A stretch of DNA of 64,000 bases from an uncultured Oligoflexia bacterium (GTDB taxonomy: Bacteria; Bdellovibrionota; Bacteriovoracia; Bacteriovoracales; Bacteriovoracaceae), in NCBI GenBank assembly GCA_913058265.1, contig CAJXPQ010000008.1, forward strand, positions 1 through 64,000, in the 5' to 3' direction. The position numbers and the translations under genes are program-made. This document shows positions 57,991-64,000 of this stretch, one piece after another. The notes under the pieces are model-generated. The model saw only the letters and a list, made by a program, of their open reading frames with translations. It was not told the origin of the DNA and searched no databases. Positions within the stretch are counted from its first letter, which is position 1; every line of letters begins with the position of its first letter.

Positions 57991-58968
57991 ATGGGCCTAA
58001 ATGCTAAAGATTTAATAAGGTTATTACTCCTGTCTAAGTCGCAGTCTCTTTATATATATGACTTAGAGCTCTTAAAAAGCCGTTTTGCGTCTATAACTAT
58101 GGATAAGCCAGATAACGTATCTTTTTTATTCCCAGTTAAAGCCTTTCCTCATTGTAAGTTATTAGAATTAGTATCAGAGTACTTTGATGGCTTTGATGTA
58201 TCAAATGAGAATGAGTTTAATCTAGTTAAAGATTGCATTAACGATGACCATGTTTGTTGGAGCTCAGCGCCATATGATACCTCATACCCAGGTTTTAGTT
58301 ATAATAAACTTTTCGTAGATGGTGTCAGTAGCCAGAGATTTAATTTAGACAGTTTTTTGGGGCAGCAAAGTCGTTTCGGGCTGGATCTTGAGCAAGGTAT
58401 TACTTCCTCGGCCATCCACATGCATTTAGGCTTTCAAAATAATACCAAAGACTCAATTCTTAAGTGTGCAGAGTATATAGAAAAAAAATGTAGAAACTCA
58501 ATTGTTACAGAAATAAACCTTGGTGGAGGTTTTGATTTTTCGTCCATGAGTGAGATGCAGGACTGTGTACTAGATGTTTCAGACATTTTATCGGATTATA
58601 AAATATACTTTGAGCCAGGCAATTGGGTTACCCAGGGGTGTGGAGCAATTATTGGAAGAATACTAGGCGTTTTAAAAGCAGGTAATGATTTTAAGGTTAC
58701 AACATCTGTCTCGGCATTAGGGCATTTGCGTTGGAGCCAAAGCATAGAGTTGTCTCTTAAAGGATTGTTAGGAGTAAAGACTAAGTATGAAAGACTTCAG
58801 CTATTTGGTCCTACTTGTTCTGAAAGTGATATCATTGCAGACTTGTATGACGGAGAGTCATCATTAAATTTAGGGGATTTTATAATTATCAAAGGTCTGA
58901 GTTCATACTCTTATGCTTGGAGATGTGACTTTAATGGGATTAAAGCACCAGACTTAGTCTTTATATAG
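57991..58968 (+). CDS. Fold-type-III PLP decarboxylase-like protein (LysA/ODC family)
   Basis: 325 residues, shorter than LysA (about 420). FLFPVKAFPH holds the PLP lysine, FDVSNENEFNLV is the second barrel strand, HMHLGFQ the stacking His, and INLGGGFDF the Gly loop. The phosphate-binding EPGR is EPGN (YFEPGNWVTQGCG). FGPTCSESDII (Cys and Asp of the dimer active site) and YSYAWRCDFNG close the family pattern. The Arg loss resembles carboxynorspermidine-type decarboxylases. It probably makes an amine or amino-acid building block for the cluster. First gene of the plus operon. Confidence 0.82.
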   Translation: MGLNAKDLIRLLLLSKSQSLYIYDLELLKSRFASITMDKPDNVSFLFPVKAFPHCKLLELVSEYFDGFDVSNENEFNLVKDCINDDHVCWSSAPYDTSYPGFSYNKLFVDGVSSQRFNLDSFLGQQSRFGLDLEQGITSSAIHMHLGFQNNTKDSILKCAEYIEKKCRNSIVTEINLGGGFDFSSMSEMQDCVLDVSDILSDYKIYFEPGNWVTQGCGAIIGRILGVLKAGNDFKVTTSVSALGHLRWSQSIELSLKGLLGVKTKYERLQLFGPTCSESDIIADLYDGESSLNLGDFIIIKGLSSYSYAWRCDFNGIKAPDLVFI

Positions 58969-58978
58969 GCAGTATGAA

Positions 58979-60094
58979 ATGAATAAGCAGCGCTGGGAGT
59001 ATTTAGATTTTTTTAAAGGGTTTTATATCTTTTTTGTTTGCGCAGGAAATATAACTCAGATGAATGGTACTTTTTGGATGGTGCCAGACTATATCCCTAT
59101 GGGGGATCTTTCTTGGATAGATAGTATATCAGCTAAACTACTCCATTACTTTTTTGTCCCTGAGCTGAATGTAATGTTTACAATGATTTATGGGCATAAT
59201 ATTTATTTATGGATGAGTAGAGGCTTTTCTGTAGGGGATTTCTTTAAAAGAACTATAACGTTAATGTCCTTCGGTCTTATTCATGCTGCATTTTTTTACT
59301 GGGGAGATATACTCTTCATACATGGCGTCATATCAGTAGGTCTTTTATTCTTAATTAAAACAACATCTCGCTTTGATATAAAACTTTTTATAATTCTTTG
59401 TTTATATTTAATATCGAGTGATATTTATCTTACTTTTTTCCACAAAGAGACCTTCGTCTCTTCCATTTCAGTTAATGAGCATTTGAAGTATGGCTCCCTC
59501 CCTTTTTGGGATCTTGTTGTGTACCGTTTTAAGGACTTCTATGCCTTCAATTTCTACAGGATGTTTAATTGGGAGAGTAGTAAGTATACACTTATAACAT
59601 TTAACGCAATGATTACCTTTTTTACAGTAATGGTATTTGGAGTCATTCTTGGAAAGTGTAGGTTGTTTGAAAAATTAGAAAAAAATAGCAGTTATAAGAG
59701 TATTTTTGTCATGACTATCTTTTTTCTATTTGGCCAGTATCTAATATATTTATATCCTAGCTTTAAAGGCAGTAGCTATCACTTTAGGATCTTCTTTAAT
59801 ATCTTTTTTGTTATTTTAATCATAAACGAAGTCTATTATAGGCTTACACCTAATTGGATTAAGAGGTTTGTTATTCTTTCTGGTAAGAATACACTTACTA
59901 TCTACATCGGTGGGAATATTCTTGGTGCATGGCTACTGTCAGCTTATGGGCTTGGTCTATATCAAAAGATTGGACCATTTGTTTTATTTTTATCAGGAGC
60001 AATACTGTATTTTTTGTTAACCTTTTTAAGTATGAGATTTGGATTCCTTCCTTTGGAGATACTATGGAGAGGGATCGTGTATGCTAAAAAGTAA
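58979..60094 (+). CDS. DUF418-family membrane protein
   Basis: 371 residues with about nine or ten membrane spans. N-terminal RWEYLDFFKGFYIFFVCAGN and C-terminal FGFLPLEILWRGIVYAK match the ends of the DUF418/YeiB family, which is related to acyltransferase-3. Ten bases after the decarboxylase gene; overlaps the next gene by 14 bases. It may transfer or export a product of the cluster (inference). Confidence 0.75.
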   Translation: MNKQRWEYLDFFKGFYIFFVCAGNITQMNGTFWMVPDYIPMGDLSWIDSISAKLLHYFFVPELNVMFTMIYGHNIYLWMSRGFSVGDFFKRTITLMSFGLIHAAFFYWGDILFIHGVISVGLLFLIKTTSRFDIKLFIILCLYLISSDIYLTFFHKETFVSSISVNEHLKYGSLPFWDLVVYRFKDFYAFNFYRMFNWESSKYTLITFNAMITFFTVMVFGVILGKCRLFEKLEKNSSYKSIFVMTIFFLFGQYLIYLYPSFKGSSYHFRIFFNIFFVILIINEVYYRLTPNWIKRFVILSGKNTLTIYIGGNILGAWLLSAYGLGLYQKIGPFVLFLSGAILYFLLTFLSMRFGFLPLEILWRGIVYAKK

Positions 60095-61004
60095 AAGATT
60101 TATTTATTGGAGTTATGGTGTTGTACCGATTAGTCTTGAGTTAATTGCTTGCGATATACTTCTAGATGGTAGAATTAAAAACTTTCTTCCTTCTAATCCT
60201 CATGTCCTCATGACTTATTATTGTTTAATCTCTTTTTTGGTATGCCCCATATTTATGCAAGTTCTATATTATATTTAAATCGTAAATATATCAGTCAGGA
60301 TAAGAAGCATTATATTTTTGCAGCTTTGTTATATCTTTTTATTTATGTCTTAATTGGAGTGTTATTAGGATATTTTAATATTACAACAGCGATTGTTACT
60401 GTTTATACTGCATTTCACGTGGTGGGTCAGCAAGTGGGGATCAGTTTCTCAAGAGATCAAGAAAAAAATTGCATAATACAGTTGTGGAAGTGGGGGAGTT
60501 GTTTTTCTTTAATACCAATCTTTGCTTTTTATTATCATCGAGTATTCTTTGAAGGAGTCAAAGTGGAGTATTTGACCGGGGGAATTTTAGTAATATTCAT
60601 AATGCATTTTTTATTAGCATTAATAGCTTTGAGAAGTGTTACCCAACGAAAAATGTATATTTACACTAATCTATATATTTGGTCAGGTTTACTTTTTTTA
60701 CTTGCTCGATTATCCTTTTCTTTCATTTCTTTGCCAAAGGGTTACACATGATTTAACAGCTTTTATTTACTATTGTGCTCATAACGACATTGCAGGAGTA
60801 AAAGAAAATATCATTCTAAAGTTTCTCCCTGCTAAAAATATTAATTTTACATTTATAAGTATCTCTATAATTGTTTCAGCTTTCTTTACTTTGTTTATTT
60901 CAAGAATTGAAATCTTTTACGGTTTTGTTACATTGCTTTACTACTACATAGATAAAGTTATGTGGAGCAGTGAGTCTAGTCTTCGTAAAGCTTTACTCAT
61001 TTAG
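60081..61004 (+). pseudogene. Island gene B: frameshifted paralogue of gene A
   Basis: Three consecutive frames together resemble gene A at 51533-52549. The first frame (from ATG 60081) breaks at a T6 run (60233-60238): one more T would lead into GMPHIYASSILY. The second continues YVLIGVLLGYF and YTAFHVVGQQVGIS (gene A: AAFHFIRQQYGIL) until about 60735. The third, after a +1 shift near CCAAAGGG, gives VTHDLTAFIYYCAHN and LYYYIDKVMWSSES (gene A: FHDLPYLGLIYRY, THYLIDGFIWRKD). Net shift is zero. Either a real pseudogene or two base-call errors. Ends 14 bases before repeat copy 2. Confidence 0.8.
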
Positions 61005-61018
61005 CTCAAAACCAATAG

Positions 61019-61099
61019 CTCAAGTAATATCTTGGAATTAATGACCCTCGTCTTTCAATTTATAAGCATGGCCTGTAAACTAGTTAGGTATTAAATTTA
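61019..61099. repeat. Direct repeat copy 2 (81 bp), right boundary of the island
   Basis: Gap-free match to 51436-51516 (69 of 81 positions). It ends 20 bases before the rng ATG, so it is likely the native promoter/leader region of rng. Conserved blocks may hold promoter elements (TGTAAACTAGT is unchanged). Confidence 0.92.
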
Positions 61100-61118
61100 A
61101 AAGTTAAGGTTAAAATTC

Positions 61119-62702
61119 ATGGCAAAAGAACTTGTGATCAATCAGACTCATAATGAGAGTCGTATTGCGTTAATTGAAAATGGTGATATTCTCGATTTTC
61201 TTATCGATCGAGATATAACCGTTGGCGATAAACCTACCGTTGGAAATATTTATTTAGGGAGGGTTCTCAGAGTTCTTCCTGGTATGCAATCGGCCTTCGT
61301 TGATATTGGGTATGAGAGAGCTGGCTTTCTATACGTTGACGATGCTTATCTTCCCACCATTGAAGAGCAAAGAGAGATGACAAAGCGTCTCGAAGACAAA
61401 GTAAAAGAAACTAAAGTTGAGAGAAGCTCAGGTCAAGTTATCCCTGATGAATTTAGCACATTATCCGAATCTGTTGATATGAGGTATCGACCTGATGTCA
61501 AAATTCAAGACTTCCTAAAGGAAGGGGATGAAATCTTAGTACAAGTCGCTAAAGAACCGATATCAAGTAAGGGTCCACGGATTACTCGTCATATTACGCT
61601 GGCGGGAAGACATATTGTTTATATGCCAATGATTGAACATGTTGGGGTTTCTAGAAGAATTGAAAGTGAAGAAGAGCGTGAGAGACTAAAAGGAATTCTT
61701 GAGAGTGTGAGACCTGATGGTAAGGGAATTATTGCCCGAACTGTTGCTGAAGGACAATCACATAAAACATTAAAGAACGACTTTAGTTTATTAGTGAAGA
61801 TTTGGAAGGACGCTCAAAAAGTTATGGATGGGAAAGTAAAAGCTCCCTCGTTAGTCTATAAAGATCTAACTTTTATTCAACGATCTCTTCGAGATATTAC
61901 CGACGAAGATGTAAATAAAATCATTGTGGATTCAAAGCAAAATATTAAACAAGTTGAAAAATTTGTGAATAAATTCTTACCCTCTATGAAGGGGAAAGTT
62001 CAGCAGTATGAGAATGATCAACCTATTTTTGAGCATTATAATATTGATGTCGAAATTGAAAGAGCACTTAGTAATAAGGTATATCTACGCTCTGGTGGAT
62101 CATTAAATATTGATCAAACTGAGGCACTTGTTTCTATCGATGTTAATACAGGCAAATTTGTAGGAAAAAGAAGTTTAGAGGAAACGATTCTTAAAACAAA
62201 CTTAGAAGCGGTAAGAGAGCTTGCTTACCAGTTAAGAGTTCGTAACTGTGGTGGTATCATCATCATCGACTTCATTGATATGGAAAAAGAAGAGCATAAA
62301 GAACAAGTCTATACCACACTACTTGAGGCGCTTAAGAAAGATAGAGCTAAAACAAATGTCCTTCCTATCTCTGGGCTAGGACTTGTTGAAATGACAAGAA
62401 AGCGAACACGAGATACCTTAACTCGTGTAATGTGTGAGCCCTGCCCTTATTGTGAAGGAACAGGAACAGTAAAATCTGTAAGCACTGTCTGCTATGAAAT
62501 TTTAAGAGAAATCACTAAAGGGATGAAGAAGGCTAAGAATAAAAAAATTTCTATCTATGCTCATCCTGAAGTAAGTGCACAACTCACTAGTGAAGACTTT
62601 TCAATCATCGAAGTACTAGAAGAAAAATATGGAAAGCAATTAATTATTAGAGCGGATAACTCTTATCATATTGAACAGTATGAAATTTTTTTTAATGACT
62701 AG
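61119..62702 (+). CDS. rng: Ribonuclease G
   Basis: 527 residues. An S1 RNA-binding region (GNIYLGRVLRVLPGMQSAFV and DIGYERAGFLYVDD), the DNase-I-like catalytic part (SIDVNTGKFVGKRSLEETIL, GGIIIIDFIDM with catalytic Asp residues) and the zinc-link cysteines in CEPCPYCEGTG. Processes 16S rRNA 5' ends and decays mRNA. Normal length for RNase G and lacks the long RNase E tail. The gene begins just after the right repeat and overlaps the convergent gene by 4 bases. Confidence 0.95.
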   Translation: MAKELVINQTHNESRIALIENGDILDFLIDRDITVGDKPTVGNIYLGRVLRVLPGMQSAFVDIGYERAGFLYVDDAYLPTIEEQREMTKRLEDKVKETKVERSSGQVIPDEFSTLSESVDMRYRPDVKIQDFLKEGDEILVQVAKEPISSKGPRITRHITLAGRHIVYMPMIEHVGVSRRIESEEERERLKGILESVRPDGKGIIARTVAEGQSHKTLKNDFSLLVKIWKDAQKVMDGKVKAPSLVYKDLTFIQRSLRDITDEDVNKIIVDSKQNIKQVEKFVNKFLPSMKGKVQQYENDQPIFEHYNIDVEIERALSNKVYLRSGGSLNIDQTEALVSIDVNTGKFVGKRSLEETILKTNLEAVRELAYQLRVRNCGGIIIIDFIDMEKEEHKEQVYTTLLEALKKDRAKTNVLPISGLGLVEMTRKRTRDTLTRVMCEPCPYCEGTGTVKSVSTVCYEILREITKGMKKAKNKKISIYAHPEVSAQLTSEDFSIIEVLEEKYGKQLIIRADNSYHIEQYEIFFND

Positions 62703-63555
62703 TCCACGATAGCTGCTGGAAGTCTCGATTCACAATTAATTTCTTTTTGAATCGTTGCTTCTCCCACCTTAAAACCTAAAACATTAAACCAAGGTTTCTG
62801 ATATTCCTCTTGGTAGAAGAACGCATTGGTAACTTCTCCTAAGGCATTTTCTTTAAGTGTGAAATTTCTGACGACACCGTTATCCATTGAGAGTTGAGTG
62901 ATGATTTCTGGTAAGCCTTGAATGGTATTCAGTGGTCTTACTCTGGTCTTAAAGTTTCCTGCAGTGATATCGTCTTGAGTAATATCAAACTTTGAAGAGA
63001 TGACTTCGCCACTTTTCATTCTCTGATAAATATTAAATGAAAGTATCTGTGCTTGATTATTAAGTTTAATATTATTAATTGAACAGTTCCCATAGTCAGA
63101 TGCGACAAGTTTTGTCTTTAATTCTTTAAGGCTTGGTTTGTGTGTGAGTGAATCAAGTGCTTCAGAGTAAATGCCGCTTATTTCTTCTGTGCGTGATTTC
63201 AAAATAATTCTATTCGCATAGTCCATACTGGCCTGTAACTTTTCGACTTCGATCTTGGTCAGTTTTCCATTTGCCATTTCTTCTGTGAGACTTTTCTTGA
63301 TACTACTAAACTCGAGTTGAAGACTAGTCAGTAACATTTTTTGAAGATCATATTGGTTCTCTAACTCTTGAAGTGCTTTGGCATATTTGTTCACTGAATA
63401 TTCATCCTTAAGTTGTGATGGTATCTTAAGGTCAAAATCTTTGATGATCGCACTCTCCAAGCGATCAATTTTATCTTTAAAAAACTGAAACCTTTCCGGA
63501 CTTGCAAAGCTAAGTTGAGAGGTTTATAAGATTATAGATAGTAATATTTTCTTCA
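62699..63555 (-). pseudogene. Decayed gene for a secreted coiled-coil protein
   Basis: The open frame from TTG 63460 (253 codons) lacks a signal peptide, but the upstream sequence holds one in another frame: ATG 63555 reads MKKILLSIIL, then TAA (63525-63523), then TSQLSFASPERFQF. The TAA fits a mutated TTA (Leu), which would give a full signal. Joining to the long frame (FKDKIDRLESA) also needs one extra T in the T5 run at 63479-63483. The body has a coiled-coil part (about residues 20-100) and a beta-rich C-terminus; no family recognised. Two lesions suggest real decay, or sequence errors. The 253-codon piece might still be translated. Confidence 0.65.
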
Positions 63556-63735
63556 TATAAACCTTATCGTCCCTCAACTTAATAAGCTTGAGCTTTTTGG
63601 TCTCTCTTTGCTTCCGCAAGTACTAAGTGTTTGATTTCTAATACTTTAGATAGTGAATTTGCTCAAAGTAGCTACTAATTCTCTAAGTATTGTATGATAA
63701 TGGATAAAGGATTGAGTCATTATTAGGAATAAAAT

Positions 63736-64000
63736 ATGAATAAGCTTTTTATACTAATCACCCGTATTTTTCTTGGGGGGGGACTTGCTCTCTGTTTTTT
63801 GTATGTAGTTCTTTTGAGTTATATTTATTACTCAGATACTAGAGATGTCAAAATTGTTACCAATGTTAAATCTATTTATTCGCGGATTAAAGAACCTCAC
63901 CAGTTAGAGCTACTAAAGCATGGTATTGATAGCTTAATTAAGCGGATTGATATGATTAAGTCCGCAAAAGAATCTATTGAGTTAGAGTTTTTTATTTATG
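63736..64000 (+). CDS. Phospholipase-D-like / cardiolipin-synthase-type protein, 3' truncated by the window
   Basis: At least 88 codons from ATG 63736 with AGGA 8 bases ahead; open to the end of the window. One membrane helix (FLGGGLALCFLYVVLLSYIYY) is followed by GIDSLIKRIDMIKSAKESIE and LEFFIY, which match the start of the first PLD domain in ClsC-like enzymes. The catalytic HKD motifs would lie beyond base 64000. Confidence 0.7.
   Translation, partial: MNKLFILITRIFLGGGLALCFLYVVLLSYIYYSDTRDVKIVTNVKSIYSRIKEPHQLELLKHGIDSLIKRIDMIKSAKESIELEFFIY

Noticed and set aside
60221-61004. Separate small membrane-protein genes at 60221-60751 and 60636-61004
   Set aside because: Together with 60081-60278 they match successive parts of gene A, so they are frames of one broken gene.
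51436-61099. Island as a transposon or prophage
   Set aside because: No transposase, integrase, terminal inverted repeats or phage genes were seen; only the direct repeats of the leader.

Overview
The window reads as the start of a contig from a low-GC, gene-dense Gram-negative bacterium. Gene content suggests Bdellovibrionota, most likely a Bacteriovorax/Halobacteriovorax-like predator: an FHA-GGDEF diguanylate cyclase, a Ser/Thr kinase with an HRDxSPxN loop, a GYF_2-PilZ protein, many lipoproteins, beta-oxidation genes and nucleoside salvage. This placement is inference from gene content; there is no rRNA in the window. No tRNA, rRNA, CRISPR array or insertion sequence was seen, and no intergenic gap exceeds about 300 bases. 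The first 43 bases are Illumina Nextera library adapter, so the real genome sequence begins at base 44.

Layout. 44-5940: truncated thiolase, cyclic-nucleotide-binding protein, vWA lipoprotein, PilZ protein, alpha/beta hydrolase. 6033-14883: kinase, then a minus-strand block ppsR-miaA-mutL-FHA/GGDEF, and pgi with an acyl-CoA dehydrogenase. 14930-20840: fatty-acid beta-oxidation (acyl-CoA dehydrogenase facing fadB-fadA across a 36-bp palindrome, and an isovaleryl-CoA-dehydrogenase-type enzyme). 20970-26030: a glycosidase-like protein, rlmN and membrane or secreted proteins of unknown role. 26258-33792: an envelope run sppA-lapB-SH3-(degenerate M48)-membrane protein-tolQ-tolR-tolA-like-tolB. 33936-44990: a degenerate sigma-54-type activator, a small basic protein, an HD hydrolase, ftsE-ftsX-envC-like-ctpA, xseA, an M23 peptidase and a degenerate sensor kinase. 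44987-50314: DnaQ-like exonuclease, purine and pyrimidine nucleoside phosphorylases and a NupC-type transporter, which together could import and break down nucleosides. 50315-64000: a DUF2914 protein, a 9.5-kb accessory island, ribonuclease G, a decayed secreted-protein gene and the start of a phospholipase-D-like gene.

The island (51436-61099) is the most interesting part. It is bounded by two 81-bp direct repeats, about 85% identical without gaps, each lying directly upstream of a start codon (the first membrane gene and rng). Inside are two divergent operons. The minus operon encodes a 42-residue acidic peptide that is easy to miss, a PqqD-like protein (candidate RiPP recognition element), a fold-type-I PLP enzyme, a NodU/CmcH-type carbamoyltransferase, an ATP-grasp-like protein and a glycosyltransferase. 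The plus operon encodes a fold-type-III PLP decarboxylase-like protein, a DUF418-type membrane protein and a frameshifted membrane protein. The gene at each end of the island belongs to the same membrane-protein family. The simplest reading is an undescribed RiPP-like or peptide-scaffold biosynthetic cluster inserted upstream of rng.

Several proteins keep their fold signatures but lack catalytic motifs: the sigma-54-type AAA+ regulator without GAFTGA, the M48-like protein without HExxH, the histidine kinase without an N box, the EnvC-like LytM domain, and FtsE with a weak signature motif. Two genes (60081-61004 and 62699-63555) carry frameshifts or a stop.
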